From an uncultured bacterium (GTDB lineage Bacteria > Vulcanimicrobiota > CADAWZ01), in the NCBI GenBank assembly GCA_902790465.1, contig CADASF010000020.1:1-54450 (forward strand): a stretch of DNA of 54,450 bases. Direction: 5' to 3'. This document shows, one piece after another, positions 45,894 to 53,476 of this stretch. A model generated the notes under the pieces. The model did not search any database. It saw only the letters and a list, made by a program, of their open reading frames with translations, and was not told the DNA's origin. A program made the position numbers and the translations under genes. Positions within the stretch are counted from its first letter, which is position 1; each line of letters starts with the position of its first letter.

Positions 45894-47309
45894 TTAAAAT
45901 CTAAAATAGATAAATGGATTATATGTTCCGCTTATGAGCTTTAATATACACCATGCCAAAATCAATGTATAAAAACTGACTACAGAAAAATCAACAACCC
46001 AAGAAGGCAATTTTTTAACGCAAAACTCTTCAAATTTATTCTTTATTGAATGGAAGAGACCACAGAACAAAAATGCGATTACAAATGCAATTATGACATG
46101 AATATTTATTACTTCGGCAAAACTCCATATTACATTTGAATTTCCAATAAACATAGCGTAAAAATAATTCATGGCATGTGGCAAATTATCAGATCTGAAT
46201 ATCACAAAACCAAGAACAACAACTGCCCACATATACATGACATTCAAAAACTTAAATTTATTCTTTTCAATAATGCTTCTAAACCAAAATCTTTCAAAGA
46301 CTATAAAAAAGCCATGCCACATACCCCAAACGATAAATGTGATACCTGCACCATGCCAAGTTCCTGTCAAGACAAAGACGATAAACAAATTTATTAAAGT
46401 CATTGCATCGCCATTTCTATTTCCTCCAAGAGGAATATAGACATAATTTTTAAACCAACTTGAAAGTGAAATATGCCATCTTCTCCAATGTTCACCTATT
46501 GATTGTGAAATATAAGGAAGGTTGAAGTTTTCAAGAAAATCAAAACCAAACATCTTTCCCAAACCTATTGCCATGTCTGAATAACCAGAAAAGTCATAAT
46601 AGATTTGAAGTGTATAACATAGAATGCCAGCCCAAGCAAGTGGTGAAGATATTTCACAAGGATTACAAGAAAAAATCTTATCAGAAGCAACAGCAAGAGT
46701 ATTTGATATTATAACTTTTTTTCCAAGTCCCAAAACAAATCTCTTTATACCTACAACAAATTTTTCAACACTTTCTTCTCTCTTTGTAAGTTGTTCTTCT
46801 ATGTCTTGATATTTGACGATAGGACCTGCAATCAATTGTGGGAAAAGTGATATATAAAGTGCCAAATTTAAAATATTTTTCTGTACACTTATTTTTTTTC
46901 TATATAAATCAATTACATAAGAAAGAGACTGGAATGTATAAAATGAAATACCTATTGGCAGTGCTACATGTTTAAAAATAAACTGCTGTTTGCCTGCAAT
47001 CATATTTAAAGATTCAATCAAAAAATTGAAATATTTAAAATATCCCAATAGACAGATATTTCCTATAATACATAATGTAATAGCAATTTTTCTTTTTTTA
47101 TCCTCAGATTTATCGATCCAAAGTCCCATAAAATAATTGAAAACAATGGAAGCTAAAAGAACAAGGATATAGCTTGGCTCTCCCCAAAAATAGAAAAATA
47201 AACTTGCACACAATAGAAAATTATTTCTATATCTCTTATCAAAAAGATAGTAAAAAATTAAAACTGTGGGTAAAAATATCCACAGAAAAACCATCGAACT
47301 AAAAACCAA
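45894..47309 (-). CDS. algI: MBOAT acyltransferase, AlgI type
   Basis: 471 residues, the usual AlgI length, with about ten transmembrane helices. It passes acetyl groups across the inner membrane to a periplasmic SGNH partner. Signature residues: EHWRRWHISLSSWFKNYVYIPLGGNR and the active His in LTGTWHGAGITFIVWG. The conserved family start MVFSSMVFLW is encoded from a TTG at 47309 with GAGG 9 nt upstream; the next ATG (47294) would cut off five conserved residues. First gene of a five-gene operon. Alginate biosynthesis genes are absent, so the acetylated polymer is some other glycan. Confidence 0.93.
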   Translation of the reverse strand: MVFSSMVFLWIFLPTVLIFYYLFDKRYRNNFLLCASLFFYFWGEPSYILVLLASIVFNYFMGLWIDKSEDKKRKIAITLCIIGNICLLGYFKYFNFLIESLNMIAGKQQFIFKHVALPIGISFYTFQSLSYVIDLYRKKISVQKNILNLALYISLFPQLIAGPIVKYQDIEEQLTKREESVEKFVVGIKRFVLGLGKKVIISNTLAVASDKIFSCNPCEISSPLAWAGILCYTLQIYYDFSGYSDMAIGLGKMFGFDFLENFNLPYISQSIGEHWRRWHISLSSWFKNYVYIPLGGNRNGDAMTLINLFIVFVLTGTWHGAGITFIVWGMWHGFFIVFERFWFRSIIEKNKFKFLNVMYMWAVVVLGFVIFRSDNLPHAMNYFYAMFIGNSNVIWSFAEVINIHVIIAFVIAFLFCGLFHSIKNKFEEFCVKKLPSWVVDFSVVSFYTLILAWCILKLISGTYNPFIYFRF

Positions 47310-47426
47310 TTAATTAAACCTCTGTGTTTATTATTTTATTTTTTGTATTATTTCAAATATTTGACTTTTGAATATTTACAACAATATTATAAAAAAATTT
47401 ATCATTTTAAAAAAATATCCTCTAAT

Positions 47427-47455
47427 TTCCCAAAACCATAAAAATATGATATAAT
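47427..47455 (+). promoter_or_regulatory. Promoter of the GT-C-like gene
   Basis: TTCCCA and TATAAT are separated by 17 nt (47427-47432 and 47450-47455), 26 nt before the ATG at 47481. The -10 context GATATAATATGTA is the same as at rpsT. Confidence 0.55.
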
Positions 47456-47480
47456 ATGTATTATTTTTTTAGGATAGATC

Positions 47481-49454
47481 ATGGACTTTATATTACCTTT
47501 ACTATTTTTGATATTTTCAAGCGGTATTTATTCAATAATTTTCAAAAAAAACATAAGTGAAACAATACCATTTACAATAATTATATCATCTCTAATACTA
47601 TACATATTTGGAATATTAAACATATTGCCAATAGGATTTTATATTTTATCTCTATCTTGTTTAATATTTCCAATATATATGATAATAAAACAAAAAGAGA
47701 TACTAAATATAAAACCTCTAATTTTAAATAATGGATTATATATATTTATTGTTTTATATACATTAATATATTTTCTAAATCTAAACAGAGGATTTTCTTC
47801 CTATGATGAGATTTCACATTGGGGACCTATGGTCAAAGAAATTCTGAGAACAGGAAAATTATATTGTTGTGAAAGTTCAAATCTTTTAGCCCACAGAGAC
47901 TATCCACCTATTTTTCAAATATGGGAATCTTTTTGGTGCTTTTTATGTTTAGGATTTAAAGAACCATGCCTATACAAAGCACTTCAAACAGCTTGTCTAT
48001 CATTCTTTTTGCCAATATTTACAAATAGTTCAAAAAGAAATATAATCTATTTCTTACTATGTCCAATCTGTTTAATTTCAATATGCAACACAATTCCATT
48101 AGAAGATGGAAATTTTTGTGATACAATATATTTAGATGCTCCGATAGCTTTATTAAGTGCATACTGTGTATATCTTTTGATAAAAGACAAAATAAATAAT
48201 GACGAATTGGATTTATTTTCTAAAATACAGATAACATCTTCACTATCTTTTTTAGTAATAACAAAACAAATAGGAATTTTCTTTTATTTAATATCAATAT
48301 GTATATTTATAATTTCCAAATTATTTAAATCTAAAAACAGAATAAAAGCAATATCAATTTTATTAATAACAATAATTCTTCCTACAGGATTCTTGTTTTC
48401 GTGGAAATTATTTTCTAAAAACTCAACATCTCAATTTAATGTTCAAAAAATACAATTAAACGAAATACCCACAATCATAAAAGGGCAAGATAAAAATTTT
48501 TCAACAAAACATCAAATTTATCTAAATTTTAAAAAGGCAATAGACAATCAAGATTTAGCACTAAAAACAGTAATACCAAATTTTAACTTTTTAGTAATAT
48601 CAATAATATTATTGATATCAATATTTATATATACGAATATTGAACAACAAAATGTTAAACTATCTAAAATTCTTATTATATTATCTTTTTTAATACTCTT
48701 ATTTCAAAAAATAACTTATTTTACAGGGTTAAACATAATATTTGGGTTATTTTTATTATTAATATCATCAAAAGAAGAAAAATTAAAATCAAATATTACT
48801 TATTCAATCTTATACTTAGGCGGTTACGCATATTATATTGCAATAATGATTTTATATTTTTTCTGTTTTGTACCTTATGAAAGTTTAAGACTTGCCTCTT
48901 TTATAAGATATATGAACACATATTTATTATTTTTACTGGCAATAACAGCTATGATATTTTTTCAAAAAATCACATATTCAAAAAAGACTGAATTAAATTT
49001 AGCAATATTTTTGGTTTTTATTGCGATATTTAATATTGTTAAAGGTGAAATTAATATAAGAATTCCTTATAAAAACACATCTATAACAAACAGATATTTA
49101 GAGGATTCAAAAATAATAGAATCAAATACAAAAGAAGACGACAAAATATATATAATTTCTCAAAAAAATGACGGTTCATCTTTTTTCACATTATCATATT
49201 TGACATCTCCGAGAAAATATAATATGGATAATTTCAGCATAGGCAAATCAGAAGGTGATATATTTACAAAAGATATATCAATAACAGAATTGTCAAAATT
49301 TTTAATAGAAGAAAATTATAAATATTTATATATACAAAAAATTGATGAAAATTTTATCACAAATTATGCGACTATGTTTAAAGATAAAAATCCAATAGAA
49401 AAGCATATATATAAAATAGAAAAACAAGAAAATAAAAATGTTATGTTTAAATAA
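47481..49454 (+). CDS. Polytopic membrane protein, probable GT-C-fold glycosyltransferase
   Basis: 657 residues with about twelve to thirteen hydrophobic helices up to about residue 515 and a soluble C-terminal tail of about 140 residues. After the third or fourth helix the first large outside loop carries SYDEISHWGPM (Asp109, Glu110, His113), the type of acidic motif that marks GT-C enzymes using lipid-linked sugars. A second loop has HRDYPPIFQIWE, again common in this class. The exact family is not recognised. It overlaps the next gene's upstream region and is divergent from the MBOAT operon, so it may act on the same surface polymer. Confidence 0.65.
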   Translation: MDFILPLLFLIFSSGIYSIIFKKNISETIPFTIIISSLILYIFGILNILPIGFYILSLSCLIFPIYMIIKQKEILNIKPLILNNGLYIFIVLYTLIYFLNLNRGFSSYDEISHWGPMVKEILRTGKLYCCESSNLLAHRDYPPIFQIWESFWCFLCLGFKEPCLYKALQTACLSFFLPIFTNSSKRNIIYFLLCPICLISICNTIPLEDGNFCDTIYLDAPIALLSAYCVYLLIKDKINNDELDLFSKIQITSSLSFLVITKQIGIFFYLISICIFIISKLFKSKNRIKAISILLITIILPTGFLFSWKLFSKNSTSQFNVQKIQLNEIPTIIKGQDKNFSTKHQIYLNFKKAIDNQDLALKTVIPNFNFLVISIILLISIFIYTNIEQQNVKLSKILIILSFLILLFQKITYFTGLNIIFGLFLLLISSKEEKLKSNITYSILYLGGYAYYIAIMILYFFCFVPYESLRLASFIRYMNTYLLFLLAITAMIFFQKITYSKKTELNLAIFLVFIAIFNIVKGEINIRIPYKNTSITNRYLEDSKIIESNTKEDDKIYIISQKNDGSSFFTLSYLTSPRKYNMDNFSIGKSEGDIFTKDISITELSKFLIEENYKYLYIQKIDENFITNYATMFKDKNPIEKHIYKIEKQENKNVMFK

Positions 49455-49473
49455 AAATGAGGAAGGACAAGAC

Positions 49474-50136
49474 ATGAAAAAAATAAAGACAATTTTTATA
49501 TTTTTACTTATATTTTTTGTCTCATATTTACAAGTAATGGCAAGTGAAGATATAAAAACAGGCGAGCCTCTTATAATAAGTGATCAAAATGTAAATACGA
49601 TAGAGAATGAATTAAAAAATTTAGAAGACTATCCATTTGCTGTTCTTCAAGTAACAAAAAAAGACCTGATTCCAAAATCATTAGTAAAATCTTTAAAAGA
49701 ATATATAAACAAAGGTGGAACTCTTTGGTTTTATGACAGTAGATTTGCAGATTTATTTGGAATGATAAACAGTCCAATGGAGATAACAAATGTTGAAATA
49801 AAAACAATAGAAGCAGAATATGGCTCAGGAAAAATGACAGGAACTGGAATAGGAGCAGCAGCTTTAAAAGGCAGTCCAGTAACAAAAGGAATAAGAAGGC
49901 TTGCTGTTTTTATTATAGCAACAGGCAAAAATAAATATAGTGCAGTAAAAGATGAAGGAGTAATTCCACTTTTAAGAGTTCCAACTCAAAAAAGTCTTGT
50001 TGGAGCTATAAAAGAAATTGGAAAAGGTAAAGTAGTGTTCAAACCCCTTCTTTGGGAGAAAGAATATGACGGAGCTTCATTTCAAAGAAAATTGATAAGA
50101 TATTCAAGAAATCCAAAATTCAAAGCAGATATTTAA
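49474..50136 (+). CDS. Exported protein with GATase-like/DUF4159-like fold
   Basis: 220 residues from ATG 49474 with GAGGAAGGA 9 nt upstream; a longer in-frame start at 49438 would precede the signal peptide. Signal peptide about 1-24 (VMA-S). The mature part looks like the class I amidotransferase-like fold of DUF4159/GldG-type proteins: AVLQVTKKDLIPKSLVKSLKEYINKGGTLWF, DSRFADLFG, then KGKVVFKPLLW. No catalytic Cys is visible, so it is probably a binding domain. Follows the GT-C-like gene at 19 nt. Confidence 0.6.
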   Translation: MKKIKTIFIFLLIFFVSYLQVMASEDIKTGEPLIISDQNVNTIENELKNLEDYPFAVLQVTKKDLIPKSLVKSLKEYINKGGTLWFYDSRFADLFGMINSPMEITNVEIKTIEAEYGSGKMTGTGIGAAALKGSPVTKGIRRLAVFIIATGKNKYSAVKDEGVIPLLRVPTQKSLVGAIKEIGKGKVVFKPLLWEKEYDGASFQRKLIRYSRNPKFKADI

Positions 50137-50147
50137 GGCGTGTTTAT

Positions 50148-50186
50148 AACAAAAACTCGAGATAAAAACATATCTCGAGTTTTTTG
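50148..50186. terminator. Bidirectional terminator
   Basis: AAAACTCGAGATA and TATCTCGAGTTTT arms with a short loop, between convergent genes ending at 50136 and 50206. Confidence 0.95.
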
Positions 50187-50205
50187 TTATCTTAATTATA
50201 TTTTT

Positions 50206-51852
50206 CTACACTGCCCCTAATATTGACGAACAGAATTGAATGAACCAAACTGAAGGCATAAATATAATCTGTGAAATAATTGTACCTATCACTGTACCCA
50301 AAGCAAGAAATACAGCCATTGAACAGACATCAGAGAATGGTCTCTTTCCTTCTATTGCATTATCTGTAATAACAGCAATAGTTGGATCGACAAGCAAACT
50401 CAAAAGAATTGTTGCAACACCATTTATGACAGAGGACAAAAGCGTAACACCTCTTGCATCAGGATATGCAAAACTTGCAAATGTAGCAGCCAAAACTCCG
50501 ACAGTGTGGAACGAAATAACAATTATATTTGCAATCAAAAAATTTCGAGGAATGGATTTCATATCAGAGAGCTTAACTCCCATAAATGAAGGCATTCTGA
50601 AACATTGAATAGCTTTTAACCAAATAGACGGCTTTATGCAAGTCATTAAAATTAGTTTATCCAACGAGCCATATTTAGTCATTCCTCTAATTGCTTTTAC
50701 ATAGATTTCCACAAATGTTGGAAGTAAAATAAATCCAAGCAAAGCTCCCAAAGTTGAGCCACCAATAAGCCACCTAAATTGACCTTCCAAAACACCTGCT
50801 GGTAAATTATTTTTTACAGCAGAATCAACCATTGTTCCAATAAATGGAGCGAAAATCTGTTGTGAAAGTCTTGTAAGTAAGAAGAAGAAATTATATATTG
50901 CAATAGCAGTTGCTACACTTCTTGTCTTTACTGCTGATATTCTTGATGAATAAGTTGTAGATGATTTCAACATTACAAGTGCATTGAAAATCGCCAAAAT
51001 TATATAATTTCCTGTCATTTCACTGTTGCCCATTGCTACTGCAGTGCTACTTATTAGATTTGCACCTGGCATGAAGAAAAACTGGGCGATAACGGCTCCG
51101 AGAACATTTCCAAGCATTAAATGGAGTGAAACTGCATATATCTGCTGTTCTTTTGTCTCACCTTTTACAATATTATCTGTAATTAAAGATGCTTTCGGAT
51201 CTACAATTACACTAAAGAAAATGGCAGCAAGAGCATTTACAAGACCTGACAATAAAACGGCTGTCCTTTTTACTTCTGGATGAACTCCACTTGCATATAA
51301 AGCACACAGTGCACCAACAGTCCATATTGCTGTTGCAAACATGTTAAATATCAGAAAGTTTGCAGGAGCTCCTTCGAGTTTAAAAAGTTTTGCCCCCATA
51401 AATGAAGGGGCTTTGAAGCATTTTATAGCTTTGACCCAATTTGCAGGCTTTGTTATAAAAAGTATAATAACTTTTACCATTGATTTATATTTGTCCAATG
51501 CTTCAATGGCTTTTTGATAAAATTCCACAAAAGAAGGCAACAAAAACCAACCAACAGCTGTTCCAAAAAGATTTCCATAAATCAAAAATCTTATCTGTTG
51601 TTCAAGACGAAAAAATTCTTGAGTCTCCTCCGCCCTATCTATATAAATTCCCAAATATGGAAGATAAAATAGATTTGCAAATCGAGTAACCAAGAAAAAT
51701 ATATTGTAAACAGCAAATGCCATTGCAACTTTTTTTGTATTGACAGCTGCAATTCTTGTTGCTATAGTCGTACAACTCAAAAGGCTTATCAGTGCCGATA
51801 CACCGAAAAGCAAAACAAGTCTAAAATCACTAAAAAATTCCAAATATTCCAT
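50206..51852 (-). CDS. Tandem-duplicated Amj-type lipid II flippase
   Basis: 548 residues from ATG 51852 (AAGGACGAG 3 nt upstream; an in-frame start at 51891 is unsupported). Two homologous halves (about 1-270 and 271-548) each match the Amj/YdaH (DUF2837) pattern. Half one has TRIAAVNTKKVAMAFAVYNI, KPANWVKAIKCF and VDPKASLITDN; half two has SRISAVKTRSVATAIAIYNF, KPSIWLKAIQCF and VDPTIAVITDN. Amj of Bacillus subtilis, about 270 residues, flips the peptidoglycan precursor lipid II in place of MurJ. Here one chain would carry both halves of a presumed dimer, or two specialised halves. About twelve hydrophobic helices in total. Transcribed alone. Confidence 0.8.
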   Translation of the reverse strand: MEYLEFFSDFRLVLLFGVSALISLLSCTTIATRIAAVNTKKVAMAFAVYNIFFLVTRFANLFYLPYLGIYIDRAEETQEFFRLEQQIRFLIYGNLFGTAVGWFLLPSFVEFYQKAIEALDKYKSMVKVIILFITKPANWVKAIKCFKAPSFMGAKLFKLEGAPANFLIFNMFATAIWTVGALCALYASGVHPEVKRTAVLLSGLVNALAAIFFSVIVDPKASLITDNIVKGETKEQQIYAVSLHLMLGNVLGAVIAQFFFMPGANLISSTAVAMGNSEMTGNYIILAIFNALVMLKSSTTYSSRISAVKTRSVATAIAIYNFFFLLTRLSQQIFAPFIGTMVDSAVKNNLPAGVLEGQFRWLIGGSTLGALLGFILLPTFVEIYVKAIRGMTKYGSLDKLILMTCIKPSIWLKAIQCFRMPSFMGVKLSDMKSIPRNFLIANIIVISFHTVGVLAATFASFAYPDARGVTLLSSVINGVATILLSLLVDPTIAVITDNAIEGKRPFSDVCSMAVFLALGTVIGTIISQIIFMPSVWFIQFCSSILGAV

Positions 51853-51964
51853 AGTCTCGTCCTTACACACTATAAAAATAACTTTAAGCAAAGTTATTAA
51901 TTAACTCGTTGTGATAGTTATTAATATTTTAAAATCTACCCAAACAGCCTCTGTTTAGAAGAGA

Positions 51965-52135
51965 TGTCATTGCGAGGGAGCTGTGCGACCGTGGCAATCT
52001 CAACCGCTTAATTTAAATTTAGTAATTTATTAAGTAGATCGGCTACATCATTCTAAATAAAGGCGATCGACTTAATTTTTAAGTAAATAATAATTTACAG
52101 GCTTAGATTGCCACGGCTAAAGCCTCGCAATGACA
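51965..52135. mobile_element. MITE-like palindrome with TGTCATTGCGAGG ends
   Basis: Both ends read TGTCATTGCGAGG inward, followed after a few bases by CCGTGGCAATCT. Repeats with this type of end are dispersed in many bacterial genomes. The interior (about 52015-52100) is itself palindromic: TTAAGTAGATCGGC against GCGATCGACTTAA. No ORF, no clear target duplication. Confidence 0.75.
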
Positions 52136-52231
52136 AAGTGGCAGTATACAGGCATATATTTTTATTTACTTATTTTTATTAAAATCAACTAACAAAAGTT
52201 ATTAATTAGGCAGTTACATAATTTGAATGAG

Positions 52232-52514
52232 CAACTTTTGTGCTGTGTCTTTTTTAGGAAATCAATTTTTGTTATTAATTTTGCAGTTAAATAATTTTCA
52301 AAAATACGCTACAATGTTAATATTTTTTATTTTGTAGCTGTAAGGCAATGAACTGAATCAGTTTTTTTCGTAGTAGATACAAAAATTTAGATGTTAATTA
52401 TCGAAAAAAACTGTCTGAAGTGAATGCCTTATTGCTAAAAATAAAAAAATAGTATTTTTGAAAATTATTATGAACTAAAAAATTGATTTATTCCTCTTTG
52501 CACCCAAAAAGTTG
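52232..52514. mobile_element. Palindromic element (long copy, interrupted by a second element)
   Basis: Matches the element at 25300-25427 along GGAAATCAATTTTTGTTATT, GTTAAATAATTTTCAAAAATACG, ACAATGTTAATATTTTT and GAAAATTATTATGAACTAA. Between TATTTTT at 52321-52327 and TATTTTT at 52453-52459 it carries an extra 132 bp that the short copy lacks. Outer ends are CAACTTTTGTGC and GCACCCAAAAAGTTG. Confidence 0.8.
52328..52459. mobile_element. Small palindromic insertion with an apparent 7-bp target duplication
   Basis: Arms TATTTTGTAGCTGTAAGGCA and the reverse complement of TGCCTTATTGCTAAAAATA face each other. Inside, CAGTTTTTTTCG is matched by CGAAAAAAACTG. Flanked by TATTTTT on both sides, present once in the uninterrupted copy. 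Non-coding and about 125 bp, so it would need a transposase in trans. Confidence 0.7.
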
Positions 52515-52629
52515 AGAAAGCAGATAACAAACTATTTAATTTTTTCACGCCCCATTTTTATTTATTTTATATAATCTTCGTAAAACAAATTTCAAAAAAA
52601 ATCAACTCAACAAAAGCCGAGAATAAAGA

Positions 52630-53361
52630 TTAAAGATTGATCCACAAAGCGGGGCGAGCAAGAATATAATCACAAATAACAACAGCGAAATGGTGGACAT
52701 CACCATCAAAATCGACAAGATAGACAAAACAAAGCTCACGAGAACGAAGCCACCAACAACTACAACCAACAGCTTTTTTAACATCTCCATCATATACCTT
52801 AGCACCATTTTTTACAGCATATTCAGTAGCTTTACATTGTCTCGCAGTATTATTAGCAAAATACTTTTCTGCCTCTTTCTTACTAAGCAAAAACACATTA
52901 TCAGTTATGTCAACATCTGAAAGATTAGAAAAAACTATACATTTCTTCTCATCTTCACTAAAGGCTTTGTTATAAAAATCACCATTCAACCACTTGCGAA
53001 TTTCACTATTTTTCCAAAGATTAGAATTAGGACCAAAACGCTTTGCATCAAGACCTGTAGGCATTATACCCTTCCTAAACCCAACATTTGAATAACTGTC
53101 AAAACACTTACAATCAAGACCATAACGAGAAATAACAAGCATCTTGTTATTTTCTATTGACAAAACTTGCCATTCAATAGGCTGATTCTGACTATTTGAA
53201 GTCTGCGGATAATTGCCAAATTTTACATAATCACCTACTTTTGCAGATTTAAAAGGATTAAAATATGATTGCGAACTTAAACGCTTTGAATCTTTAAATA
53301 TATCTTTTCCCCCCAATTTTATTATCTCAGCAACAGCTTCTCTTATGGTTCCCTTTACCAT
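52630..53361 (-). CDS. DUF6273 protein, paralog 2
   Basis: 243 residues. After a short helical N-terminus (1-35) comes a complete DUF6273 domain: VGDYVKFGNYPQ, PIEWQVLSIENNKMLVISRYGLD, NSEIRKWLNGDFYNKAFSEDEK, NVFLLSKKEAEKYFANNTARQCKATEYAVKNGA, and a C-terminal WW-RS...ARPALWINL segment. The domain resembles the formylglycine/C-type-lectin-like class of binding domains, but the ligand is unknown. No signal peptide. Compared with paralog 1 it has an extra 10-15 residues near residue 95 and a very different C-terminal 40 residues. It lies 115 nt after paralog 1, with a palindrome between. Confidence 0.8.
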   Translation of the reverse strand: MVKGTIREAVAEIIKLGGKDIFKDSKRLSSQSYFNPFKSAKVGDYVKFGNYPQTSNSQNQPIEWQVLSIENNKMLVISRYGLDCKCFDSYSNVGFRKGIMPTGLDAKRFGPNSNLWKNSEIRKWLNGDFYNKAFSEDEKKCIVFSNLSDVDITDNVFLLSKKEAEKYFANNTARQCKATEYAVKNGAKVYDGDVKKAVGCSCWWLRSRELCFVYLVDFDGDVHHFAVVICDYILARPALWINL

Positions 53362-53397
53362 ATTTAATTTCCCACTTATTTTATTTTGTCAAAAGTT

Positions 53398-53472
53398 TAT
53401 TAGTAATTTATTAAGTTGATCGGCTCTGTCTATTCAGTTTCTGCCTGATCTGTTTTATAAACTACTAAATAA
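53398..53472. repeat. Palindrome between the DUF6273 paralogs
   Basis: TTTATTAGTAATTTATTAAG and GATCGGC face GCCTGATC and TTTATAAACTACTAAATAAA. The stretch TTAGTAATTTATTAAG plus T(A/T)GATCGGCT recurs inside the element at 51965-52135. It may serve as the terminator of paralog 1. Confidence 0.6.
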
Positions 53473-53476
53473 AAGA

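Larger units (their letters stand above)
51853..52629. other. 777-bp gene-free region with palindromic elements
   Basis: No ORF with coding character was found on either strand. It holds two unrelated palindromic elements (51965-52135 and 52232-52514), each with a second palindrome inside, and a short AT-rich stretch after the second. Confidence 0.8.

Noticed and set aside
51853-52629. DGR template repeat next to the DUF6273 genes
   Set aside because: No stretch here resembles the variable C-terminal coding region; the sequence is explained by palindromic elements.
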